A stretch of DNA of 40,136 bases, taken from an uncultured Opitutia bacterium. Lineage in GTDB: Bacteria; Verrucomicrobiota; Verrucomicrobiia; Opitutales; Opitutaceae. Numbering within the stretch: the stretch's first letter is position 1; each line of letters starts with the position of its first letter. The notes beneath the pieces are model-generated. The model was given only the letters and a program-made list of their open reading frames with translations. It did not search any database and was not told where the DNA came from. The position numbers and the translations under genes were made by a program. Shown here one piece after another: positions 15,966 through 24,343 of the stretch. Location of the stretch: assembly GCA_903948415.1 (NCBI GenBank), contig CAJAYO010000869.1, positions 1 through 40,136 of the forward strand, in the 5' to 3' direction.

Positions 15966-18013
15966 ATTTTCTCACCCCGTTGTTTCTCCTCGGCGGGCTC
16001 GCGATCGCGGGGCCGATCGTGTTCCACCTGATCCGGCGTACGACGCGCGAGCGCCGGGTGTTCAGCTCGCTGATGTTTTTGCTGCCCACGCCGCCGCGCC
16101 TCGCGAAGCGCAGCCGGTTGGAGCACTGGCTGCTGCTGCTCCTCCGCTGCCTGGCGCTCGGTCTGCTCGCCCTCGGGTTCTCGCGGCCGTTTTTCAAACA
16201 GACGCCCCTCGACGATCCCACGGCGGCGCAGCCGAAGCGCATTGTCGTGCTCGTCGATGTCAGCGCGAGCATGCGGCGCGCCGGGCTGTGGGCCGCCGCC
16301 CGCGAGCGCGTCGAGGCCACCCTCGGCAAAGTCTCCGCGGTCGACCAGGTGGCGCTCTACACGTTTGACCGCGCGGCGACGCCGCTGCTGCCGTTCGAGG
16401 AATGGAACCGCACGGCGCCCACCGACCGTGTGGCCCTCGCCAAGTCCCGGCTCGCCGCCGCCTCGCCCGGTTGGGCGGGCACGCAGTTGGGCACCGCCCT
16501 GATCGCCGCGGCCGAGGCGCTGGCCGAGAACGACGGCAAGCAGTTTCCCGGCCCGCGCGAGGTCGTGCTCGTGAGCGATCTGCAGGCCGGCAGCCGGCTC
16601 GATGCGCTCCAGGCTTACGAGTGGCCCAAGGGCGTGGCCCTCGTGGTCGAGCCGGTGAAGGCGCGCGGCACGACCAACGCGGGGCTGCAACTCGTCGCCG
16701 ACAGTGCGGACGCGAGCCGCGCGAGCGAAACGGTGGTGCGCGTGCGGGTGACGAACTCGGCGGACGCGCAGCGCGAACAGTTCAAGGTCGGCTGGGCCCG
16801 CGCCGAGGCGCCGGGGGAGTTTGCCGGCGCGACCATCGACGTCTACATCCCGCCCGGGCAGAGCCGCGTGGTCGCGGTGCCAGTGGCGAAAACGGCGCCG
16901 GGGCTCGACCGCATCGTGCTCAAAGGCGACGACGAGGATTTCGACAACACCGTCTATGTCATCCCGCCGGCGCAGCAGCGCCTGAACGTGCTGTGGCTCG
17001 GCGACGATGCGCCGGACGATGTGCGGCAGCCGCTCTTTTTTCTCCGCCGCGCGCTCTCCGATACGCCGCGCCTCGCCGTAAGCGTCGTGGCGCGAACCTC
17101 GTCCGCGCAGCTGACGCCGGACGACGTCCGCACGGCGCAGGTGGTTTTCGTCACCGCGGCGTTGCCGCCCGCGCAGACCGCGGAGCTGCGGGCGCAGGTT
17201 CAGGGGGGCAAGACCCTGGTGTTCGTCCCGAAAACTGCGGCGGCGGCGGCCACGCTCGGCGTCCTCGTCGGCCGCGAGGGTGTCACGCTGACGGAAGCGA
17301 CGCCGACGAGTTATGCGATGTTGGCCGAGATCGATTTCAAGCATCCGTTGTTTGCGCCGTTTGCGGATCCGCGGTTCAGCGACTTCACCAAGATCCATAT
17401 TTGGAAATACCGGAAGTTCGACGCCGCCACGATTCCCGAGGGCCGCGTGCTGGCTCGTTTCGACAGCGGCGACCCCGCGGTCGTCGAGGCGCCGCTCGGC
17501 CAGGGACGCCTTGTGGTGTGGGCGACGGGTTGGCAGCCGGAGGACAGCCAGCTGTCCGTTTCGTCGAAATTTGTGCCGTTGCTGTGGTCGCTGCTGGAGC
17601 TCGGCGGCGGCGTAGCGGCGGCCCCGTCCCAGTGGTTGGTCGGCGACACGGCGGCGTTGCCGGTCGGCGCGGCGGACCAAGAGGTGCGGTTCACCGAGCC
17701 GGGGATCCGGACGGTGGCGGTGGGCGAGCGGACGCTGCGTTTCGCGGTGAACCTTGAGCCCAACGAGAGCCGCACGGCACCGCTCGCGCCCGACGAGTTG
17801 GAGCGGCTCGGCGTGCCGGTCGCCCAGACGGAGCCGAAGTCGGAACCGAGCGGCGACAACAAGATTGTGGTCCAGGGCGTCGAGGCGGAAAGCCGCCAGA
17901 AACTTTGGCGGTGGTTTATCGCGGCGACGCTCGCCGTGCTGTTGGTGGAGTCGGCGCTCGCCGGCTGGACGGCGCGAAAAACGAATCAAAAACAAGCGGA
18001 GGCCGCGACATGA
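15962..18013 (+). CDS. BatA-domain/vWA membrane protein
   Basis: 683 residues. The N-terminus is the BatA aerotolerance domain: helix FLTPLFLLGGLAIAGPIVFHLI, R-R-x-R-x-x-F-S-S-L-M-F-L, and a second helix at about 54-72. A vWA domain follows with a complete MIDAS DVSAS (D99, S101, S103). The middle is a CARDB/Ig-like region and a Rossmann-like segment, then HPLFAPFADPRFSDFTKIHIWKY and GQGRLVVWATGW, common to verrucomicrobial BatA-like proteins. A final transmembrane helix (WFIAATLAVLLVESALAGW) ends in a short basic tail. The bulk therefore faces the periplasm. The family acts with MoxR and DUF58 proteins in envelope-stress or assembly functions; the client is unknown. The gene overlaps both neighbours by four bases. 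Confidence 0.9.
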   Translation: MNFLTPLFLLGGLAIAGPIVFHLIRRTTRERRVFSSLMFLLPTPPRLAKRSRLEHWLLLLLRCLALGLLALGFSRPFFKQTPLDDPTAAQPKRIVVLVDVSASMRRAGLWAAARERVEATLGKVSAVDQVALYTFDRAATPLLPFEEWNRTAPTDRVALAKSRLAAASPGWAGTQLGTALIAAAEALAENDGKQFPGPREVVLVSDLQAGSRLDALQAYEWPKGVALVVEPVKARGTTNAGLQLVADSADASRASETVVRVRVTNSADAQREQFKVGWARAEAPGEFAGATIDVYIPPGQSRVVAVPVAKTAPGLDRIVLKGDDEDFDNTVYVIPPAQQRLNVLWLGDDAPDDVRQPLFFLRRALSDTPRLAVSVVARTSSAQLTPDDVRTAQVVFVTAALPPAQTAELRAQVQGGKTLVFVPKTAAAAATLGVLVGREGVTLTEATPTSYAMLAEIDFKHPLFAPFADPRFSDFTKIHIWKYRKFDAATIPEGRVLARFDSGDPAVVEAPLGQGRLVVWATGWQPEDSQLSVSSKFVPLLWSLLELGGGVAAAPSQWLVGDTAALPVGAADQEVRFTEPGIRTVAVGERTLRFAVNLEPNESRTAPLAPDELERLGVPVAQTEPKSEPSGDNKIVVQGVEAESRQKLWRWFIAATLAVLLVESALAGWTARKTNQKQAEAAT

Positions 18014-21000
18014 ACAACGAGTTCCTGAAAACCAAACTGCGGCGGGTCATCCGTCGTCACCAGTGGCTGGGTCTGTGGCGCAAGCTCGCGGTGTGGTGGG
18101 CCGTGGCGGCGCTCGTCGCGCTCGCGTTTGCGGGGCTGCAGCACGCGACGGGGTGGAGCTCGCCCCTGGTGTTGCCGCTGCTCGCGGCGGTGGTCGTGGC
18201 GGTGGCGTCGGGGATCGTGATCAAACATTTTGAATCGGCGCCCGATTTCCGCTGGGCGGCGCAGAAGGTCGAACAGGCGCATCCGGAGTTGAAGGGCGTG
18301 CTGTTGACCGCGGTGCAGCAGAACCTCGCGCCGGGGGCGGAGCCGGGCTACCTCCAGCACCGCGTGGTGCAGGAGGCGACCGCGAAAAGCCAGGAACAGG
18401 ACTGGCTCCAGGTCGTTCCGTCCTCGCGGCTCGCCTGGACGCAGGTCGCGCACGTCGCCGCGCTGCTGGGTTTCGCGTTGGCTCTCGCCCAGGTGCGCGT
18501 CGCCGCGCCGGCGAAGAACGCCGAGACGGTGTGGCGCGGCGCCGACGGCATCGCGGTGACGCCCGGCGATGCGAGCATCGAGCGGGGCGACAGCCTGGTG
18601 GTGCTCGCCCGGTTTGGCCGGACGTTGCCGCCGTCGGTCGCGCTGGTCGTGCAGGAGGCCAACGTGGCGGCGCGGACGATACCGCTCGTGAAGAGCCTCG
18701 CCGATCCCGTGTTCGGCGGCAGCGTCCCCGAGGTCGCGGGCGATTTCACCTATCATCTTGAATACGGCGGCGAGAAGACCCGCGAGTTCAAGGTCGCCGT
18801 GTTTGAGCACCCGCGCCTCGTGCGGGCGGATGCGGATCTCGCGTTTCCCGGCTACACGCAGCTCGCACCGAAACATGTCGAGGACACGCGCCGCGTCAGC
18901 GCGGTGGAGGGCACGACGCTCGACTACGCGCTGCAGCTCAACAAGCCGGTGGCGTCGGCGAAGCTGGTGGCGCGCGACGGCAAGAAGACGGCGATTCCGC
19001 TGACGGTCACGCCGGGCAAGGCCGTGGCGGTGCTGCCGGCGTTCACGCTCGCGAAGTCGCAGACCTACGATCTGCACCTCGTGGACGCGGACGGCCGCGC
19101 CAACAAAGTCTCCTCGTCGTTCGTGATCGACGTGCAGCCGAACCGCGTGCCCGAGCTGCGGCTGGGGTTGCCGCGCGGCGATGTGCGCCCGTCGGCGCTG
19201 GAGGAAATCGCCTTCGAGGGCACGGTGTTCGACGACTTCGGGGCTTCGGCCTACGGCATTTCCTACGCGATGGCCGCGGGTGAACCGCAGTTTATTGAAC
19301 TTGGCCGAGCCACCGGCGCGAAGGAGAAGCGGACCTTTACGCACCTGTTGAGGCTCGAGGACATCGGCACGAAGCCCGACGACCTGGTTTCCTGGCATGC
19401 GTGGGCCGACGACATCGGGCCCGACGGGAAGGTGCGGCGCACGAGCAGCGACCTGTTTTTCGCCGAGGTGCGGCCGTTCGACGAAATTTTCCGGGAGAGC
19501 CAGGGCATGGACTCGGACGACGACAAGCAGGACAAGAAGCAGGGCGGCGACCAGGCGCGCAAGCTGGTCGATCTGCAGAAGCAGATCATCAACGCGACCT
19601 GGCGCCTCCAGCGCGACGGCCTGTCTCCGAAATATGCGGACGACGCGAAGGTCATCGCCGAGTCGCAGCAGCAGGCGCTCGCGCAGGCCGAGGAGGCGAT
19701 GGAGGAGGCGCGTTCGCCCCGGGCGCAGGCGGCGTGGACCGCGGCGACGGCCGAGATGAAGAAAGCGATCGCGGAGCTCGCGAAGGCGGCGAAGGTCCCC
19801 GGACCGCTGGCGCAGGCGTTGCCGGCCGAGCAGGCGGCGTATCAGGCGCTGCTGAAGCTGCAGGCCCGCGAGACGAACGTGACGCGCGGGGGCAAGGGCG
19901 GGAAAGGCGGCGGCAAGGGGCAGAACCAGCGGCAAATCGACCAGCTCGATCTGACGCAGGCGGAAAACCGCTACGAAACCCAGCGGCAGGCGCAGGCCCA
20001 GGCGCCGCAGAACGCGGAACGCAAGGAGCAGCTCCAGGTGATGAACCGCCTGCAGGAGCTCGCGCGCCGCCAGCAGGACCTCAACGAGCGGCTGAAGGAA
20101 TTGCAGGCCTCGCTGCAGGAAGCGAAATCCGAGCAGGAGCGCGAGGAGATCAAGCGCCGCCTCAAACGGCTCCAGGAAGAGCAGCAGCAGATGCTGGCCG
20201 ACGTGGACGAGGTGCGCCAGCGGATGGACAAGCCGGAAAACCAGTCGCGGATGGCGGATGAGAAGCAGCAGTTGGACAAGACGCGCGACGATATCCAGAA
20301 GGCGGCCGACGCCGCGGCGCAGGGCTCGGTCGCGCAGGCACTGGCCTCGGGCACGCGGGCGCAGCGTCAGCTCCAGCAATTGCGGGAGGAAATGCGGAAA
20401 CAGAATTCCAGCCAGTTTGCGGAAGACCTCCGCGAAATGCGGCAGGAGGCCCGCGACCTCGCGCGCGAGCAGGAAAAACTGAGCCAGCAACTCGACGGGC
20501 TGGGCGGTCCGCAGCAGCGCAAATCGCTCGCCGATTCCACCGACCGCAAGGAACTGCAGGAGGGCCTGGCCCAGCAGAAAGAGCGCATGAACAAATTTAC
20601 GGAGCGCGCCCAGCAGGTGTCGGAGCAGGCGGAGAACGCGGAGCCGTTGCTCTCGCGGCAGCTCTACGACAGCGTGCGCAAGCTCAGTCAGGACGACGCG
20701 AACGCGGTCAAGGAAACGAAACAGGAGTTGCTGCGCGAAGGGCTCATGACGCGCGAGCTGCTCGACCGCATGCAGAAGAACGCCGAGCGCGAAGCCGGCG
20801 GCAAGACGCTCGATCTTGCGACCGACATGCTGCGCGAAGGCTATCTCCCGCAGGCGGGACAGGCCGGCCGGCGGGCCCGCGCGGCCACGGAGGAATTGAA
20901 ACGCGGGGTGGAGCGGGCGGCCGACAGTGTGCTCGGCGACGATGCGGAGCAGCTGAAGCTCGCGCAGTCCGAACTCGACAAGCTCACCGATGAACTCACG

Positions 21001-21903
21001 CGCGAAATCGCGCAGGCGCAGGGGCAGGGCAAGCCCGGACAGAGCGGCGCGCCCCAGGCGGGTGATCCGACGCAGCGCCAGGCGGGCACGCAACCCGGAG
21101 GCGAGCGCGCTCCCGGTGAAGCGGGTGCGCCGGGCGAGGGCGAGCAGCCGGGGCAGGAGCCCGGCCAAGGCGGACCGCAGCCCGGCCAGAAGCCGGGTCA
21201 GAGCGGACGCGGCGTTGCGACGGCGGGGCAACCGGGCAGTCAGCCCGGGCAAAGTGGCCAGCCCGGTCAGACGCCCGGTCAGGGCCCAGGTCAGGGCCAA
21301 TCGCCGGGGGCCGGCCAGCCCGGTCAGCCGGGCGAGGGCCAGACGGCGGGCGAAGGCACGGGGGGGCCGGGGCAACCGGGTCGTCAGGCGAACCGGCTCG
21401 CCGGCGGACGCGATGGACGCAATCCGCCCCGGGCCGGCGGTGAACGCGGCGGGCTGGACGTCAGCAACATGCTCAACGGCGGCCCCAATGATGGTGGGGA
21501 CGAGCGCATCGGGATGGGGGGCGACATGGGCGGCATGTATCGCGGCGGGCCGTTCGTCGGCGGAAATTTCGCGCCGTGGAACGAACGGTTGCGCGACGTG
21601 GAGCAACTGCTCGATTCGCCCGACCTGCGCAACGCGGTGGCGACCGCCCGCGAGCGCGCGCGGCTGCTGCGGCGCGACATCGTGAACGACCGGAAAAAGC
21701 CCGACTGGGCCGTCGTGAAGCTCCAGATTTTGAATCCGCTCGTCGAGGTGCGCGCGCGCGTGGCGGAGGCGTTGTCGCGGCGCGATTCGAAGGAGTCGCT
21801 CGCGCCGATCGACCGCGATCCGGTGCCGGCCCGTTTCGCCGAGTCGGTGCGCCGTTACTACGAGGAACTGGGCAAGGACAAGGACAAGCCCGACACCCGC
21901 TGA
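18010..21903 (+). CDS. Giant DUF4175-like membrane and coiled-coil protein
   Basis: 1297 residues from the ATG at 18010, which overlaps the previous stop; in-frame upstream sequence belongs to the preceding gene. Two transmembrane helices (about 24-62) and a third hydrophobic segment near 150 anchor it. A beta-rich region follows with Ig-like repeats, including LAFPGYTQLAPKHVEDTRRVSA as in DUF4175 (TIGR02302) proteins. Residues about 500-1000 are Gln/Glu/Arg-rich predicted coiled coil. Residues about 1005-1130 are Pro-Gly-Gln-rich low complexity, and a short helical domain closes the chain. It resembles proteins found beside MoxR/DUF58/vWA genes; its role may be scaffold or tether in the periplasm. 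The annotation rests on motif resemblance, not on a characterised homologue. Confidence 0.82.
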   Translation: MNNEFLKTKLRRVIRRHQWLGLWRKLAVWWAVAALVALAFAGLQHATGWSSPLVLPLLAAVVVAVASGIVIKHFESAPDFRWAAQKVEQAHPELKGVLLTAVQQNLAPGAEPGYLQHRVVQEATAKSQEQDWLQVVPSSRLAWTQVAHVAALLGFALALAQVRVAAPAKNAETVWRGADGIAVTPGDASIERGDSLVVLARFGRTLPPSVALVVQEANVAARTIPLVKSLADPVFGGSVPEVAGDFTYHLEYGGEKTREFKVAVFEHPRLVRADADLAFPGYTQLAPKHVEDTRRVSAVEGTTLDYALQLNKPVASAKLVARDGKKTAIPLTVTPGKAVAVLPAFTLAKSQTYDLHLVDADGRANKVSSSFVIDVQPNRVPELRLGLPRGDVRPSALEEIAFEGTVFDDFGASAYGISYAMAAGEPQFIELGRATGAKEKRTFTHLLRLEDIGTKPDDLVSWHAWADDIGPDGKVRRTSSDLFFAEVRPFDEIFRESQGMDSDDDKQDKKQGGDQARKLVDLQKQIINATWRLQRDGLSPKYADDAKVIAESQQQALAQAEEAMEEARSPRAQAAWTAATAEMKKAIAELAKAAKVPGPLAQALPAEQAAYQALLKLQARETNVTRGGKGGKGGGKGQNQRQIDQLDLTQAENRYETQRQAQAQAPQNAERKEQLQVMNRLQELARRQQDLNERLKELQASLQEAKSEQEREEIKRRLKRLQEEQQQMLADVDEVRQRMDKPENQSRMADEKQQLDKTRDDIQKAADAAAQGSVAQALASGTRAQRQLQQLREEMRKQNSSQFAEDLREMRQEARDLAREQEKLSQQLDGLGGPQQRKSLADSTDRKELQEGLAQQKERMNKFTERAQQVSEQAENAEPLLSRQLYDSVRKLSQDDANAVKETKQELLREGLMTRELLDRMQKNAEREAGGKTLDLATDMLREGYLPQAGQAGRRARAATEELKRGVERAADSVLGDDAEQLKLAQSELDKLTDELTREIAQAQGQGKPGQSGAPQAGDPTQRQAGTQPGGERAPGEAGAPGEGEQPGQEPGQGGPQPGQKPGQSGRGVATAGQPGSQPGQSGQPGQTPGQGPGQGQSPGAGQPGQPGEGQTAGEGTGGPGQPGRQANRLAGGRDGRNPPRAGGERGGLDVSNMLNGGPNDGGDERIGMGGDMGGMYRGGPFVGGNFAPWNERLRDVEQLLDSPDLRNAVATARERARLLRRDIVNDRKKPDWAVVKLQILNPLVEVRARVAEALSRRDSKESLAPIDRDPVPARFAESVRRYYEELGKDKDKPDTR
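21022..21390 (+). repeat. Pro-Gly-Gln-rich coding repeat
   Basis: Within the giant protein, short units such as QPGQ, GQPG, KPGQSG and GPGQGQ recur for about 120 residues, encoded by degenerate cag-ccc-ggt-cag type repeats. The segment is probably a flexible, disordered linker. Such DNA can expand or contract by slippage, so length may vary among strains. Confidence 0.8.
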
Positions 21904-21904
21904 G

Positions 21905-24343
21905 ATGATGACTTTGGCCGAACTTACTTTTTCCGGTTGGAACTGGCTCTGGCCCGCGGTCGCGTTTCTCGGTGTCGCCGGGGCCGTGCTGGCGTGGAGC
22001 TACCGCGCGTCCGCGGCCCAGCCCCTGCGCGGGGTCTGCCTCGCGTTGAAGATCGCGGGCCTGGTCGCGCTCGCGCTGTGTTTGCTGGAGCCGCTCTGGC
22101 TCGGGCAGCGCGCTCGGCCGGGCGCCAATTTGTTCGCCGTGGTGGCCGACAACAGCGCGGGTCTGCAGGTGCACGACCGCGGTGAGCCCGGCAGCCGCGG
22201 CGACGGGTTGCGCGCGCTGGTGGATCCGGGAAAATCGGGGTGGCAGGCCGCGTTGACGGACACCTTCGAGGTGCGCCGGTATCTCTTCGATTCCCGACTG
22301 CAGGCGTCCAACGATTTTCACGAACTGGCCTTTGACGGCCGCTCGACCGCGCTGGGTTCGGCGTTGCGCACGCTGACCGAACGGTTCCAGGCGCGGCCGC
22401 TCGCGGGCGTGTTGCTTTTTACCGATGGCAACGCGACCGATCTGCCGGGCGGCAAGCTGCCCGAGCTGAAGGGCCTGCCGCCGGTTTATCCGGTCGTGAT
22501 CGGCCGGCGCGACGCGGTGCGCGATATCGCGGTGCAGCAGGTTTCGGTGAGCCAGACGGCGTTCGAGGATGCCCCGGTGTCGATCCAGGCGGATGTGACG
22601 GCGGCGGGCTATCGCGGCCAGCCGGTCGTCGCGCGGTTGATCGACCGGAGCGGGAAAGTGCTGCAGGAGCAAACGGCCGACGCGCGCGGGGACGGCGAGG
22701 CGGTGGCGTTTCGGTTTCAACTGAAACCCGAGCAGCCCGGACTTTCTTTCTATCAGGTGCGCGTGGGCGCGCGCAGCGAGATGGCGCCGGCGCTGACGCC
22801 GACGGCGGCGGCGGGCGCGGACCAGCCGGCGGAAAAACCGGTGCCGGAGGCGCCGAAATCCGAGGAGGCGACGCTGGCGAACAACACGCGCGTGATCACG
22901 GTGGACCGCGGGCAGGGGCCGTTTCGGATTCTCTACGTGTCGGGGCGGCCGAACTGGGAGTTCAAGTTTCTCAACCGCGCCGTGCAGAGCGATGAGCAGG
23001 TGCAGCTCGTGGGGCTGATCCGCGTTGCGAAGCGCGAGCCGAAATTCGATTTCCGCGGGCGCGCGGGCGAGACGAGCAATCCGCTCTTCCGGGGTTTCGG
23101 CAGCCAGTCGCCCGAGGAGGTGCAGGGTTACGACCAGCCGGTGCTCGTGCGATTGAACACGCGGGACGAAATCGAGCTGCGGGCGGGGTTTCCGCGGACG
23201 CCGGAGGACCTGTTCGGCTATCACGCGGTGATTCTGGACGACCTCGAGGCGGAGTTTTTCGCGCCGGAGCAGGCGATGTTGCTGCAGAGATTCGTGTCGG
23301 AACGCGGCGGCGGCTTTTTGATGCTCGGCGGCATGGAGAGTTTTCAAGAGGGCAACTACGTGCGCACGCCCATCGGCGACATGCTGCCGGTTTATCTCGA
23401 CCGCGACACCGCGACGGCGGCGGCACCGGTCGGCCCGGTGCAGCTGCAACTGGCGCGCGAAGGCTGGTTGCAGGCCTGGGCCCGGCTGCGCGACAACGAA
23501 GGTGACGAGCGCGCGCGCATCGAAGCGATGCCGCCGTTTGAGATTGTGAACCGCGTGCGGGCGTTGAAGCCCGGTGCGAGCGTGATTGCGACGGTGCGGG
23601 ACGAGAAGGGCGGGGAGTTGCCGGCGCTGGCCGTGCAACGTTTCGGCCGGGGCCGCACGGCGGCGCTCACCGTCGGCGATGTGTGGAAGTGGGGGATGAA
23701 GGATCCGGTGGCGCGCGCCGACATGGAGAAGGCGTGGCGTCAGCTCGCGCGTTGGCTCGTGGCCGATGTGCCGAACCGCGTGGATTGCACGGTGGAACCC
23801 GTGGCGGCCGATGCGAACGGCGCGATGCGGGTGCAGGTGCGGGTGCGCGACGAGAAATTTCAGGCGGTGGACGATGCGGCGGTGAGCATCGAGGTGCAGT
23901 CCGTGGTGTTCGAGGGCACGGCGGGCGCCGCGGCGCCGTCGATCCGGCTCGAAGCGGAGCCCGCCCTCAGCGAGCCCGGGCTGTATCAGGCGACCTATGT
24001 CCCGCGGCAGACGGGCGGCTACCGGGTGGTGGCGACGGTCAAGAATCCGGCGGGGGCGGACCTCGGCCGCGCCGAGGCGGGCTGGAGCACGGATCTCGCG
24101 GCGGAGGAGTTCCGTTCGCTGATCCCGAACGTGGCGTTGCTGGAAGATCTCGCGCGGAAGACCGGCGGCGAAGTGATCGCCGCGGCCGATCTCGCGGCGT
24201 TTGCGAAGCGCCTGCCGCAATTGCGCGCGCCGGTGATGGAGACGTGGTCCTACCCGGCGTGGCACACGCCGCTGCTGTTTGCGTTTGCCCTGGCCTGCCT
24301 GTTGGCGGAGTGGGGGCTGCGGCGCTGGAAAGGCATGCCATGA
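21905..24343 (+). CDS. Membrane protein with degenerate vWA and GATase1-like domain
   Basis: 812 residues. Two N-terminal helices (about 14-32 and 44-63) are followed by a vWA-like domain starting LFAVVADNSAG, where the metal-site motif is D82-N-S84-A-G86, i.e. the second Ser of DxSxS is Gly. GVLLFTDGNATDL gives the second vWA strand. A Rossmann/GATase1-like domain (PF07090-like) follows: FRILYVSGRPNWEFKFL, YHAVILDDLEAEFF, GGGFLMLGGMESF and GNYVRTPIGDMLPV, with no cysteine nucleophile visible. An Ig-like region and a C-terminal helix (LLFAFALACLLAEWGLRRW) complete it. It is the second vWA membrane protein of the operon and probably a periplasmic partner of the BatA-like protein. The stop overlaps the next start (ATGA). 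Confidence 0.85.
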   Translation: MMTLAELTFSGWNWLWPAVAFLGVAGAVLAWSYRASAAQPLRGVCLALKIAGLVALALCLLEPLWLGQRARPGANLFAVVADNSAGLQVHDRGEPGSRGDGLRALVDPGKSGWQAALTDTFEVRRYLFDSRLQASNDFHELAFDGRSTALGSALRTLTERFQARPLAGVLLFTDGNATDLPGGKLPELKGLPPVYPVVIGRRDAVRDIAVQQVSVSQTAFEDAPVSIQADVTAAGYRGQPVVARLIDRSGKVLQEQTADARGDGEAVAFRFQLKPEQPGLSFYQVRVGARSEMAPALTPTAAAGADQPAEKPVPEAPKSEEATLANNTRVITVDRGQGPFRILYVSGRPNWEFKFLNRAVQSDEQVQLVGLIRVAKREPKFDFRGRAGETSNPLFRGFGSQSPEEVQGYDQPVLVRLNTRDEIELRAGFPRTPEDLFGYHAVILDDLEAEFFAPEQAMLLQRFVSERGGGFLMLGGMESFQEGNYVRTPIGDMLPVYLDRDTATAAAPVGPVQLQLAREGWLQAWARLRDNEGDERARIEAMPPFEIVNRVRALKPGASVIATVRDEKGGELPALAVQRFGRGRTAALTVGDVWKWGMKDPVARADMEKAWRQLARWLVADVPNRVDCTVEPVAADANGAMRVQVRVRDEKFQAVDDAAVSIEVQSVVFEGTAGAAAPSIRLEAEPALSEPGLYQATYVPRQTGGYRVVATVKNPAGADLGRAEAGWSTDLAAEEFRSLIPNVALLEDLARKTGGEVIAAADLAAFAKRLPQLRAPVMETWSYPAWHTPLLFAFALACLLAEWGLRRWKGMP

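Noticed and set aside
17986..21606. 1206-residue minus-strand open frame opposite the giant coiled-coil gene
   Set aside because: Leu/Arg/His-rich composition without domains; it mirrors the Gln/Glu-rich plus-strand gene and overlaps the preceding gene's end. A GC-rich shadow.
21473..24265. 930-residue minus-strand open frame
   Set aside because: Composition of a chance frame; opposite strand has vWA and GATase-like motifs and operon overlaps.
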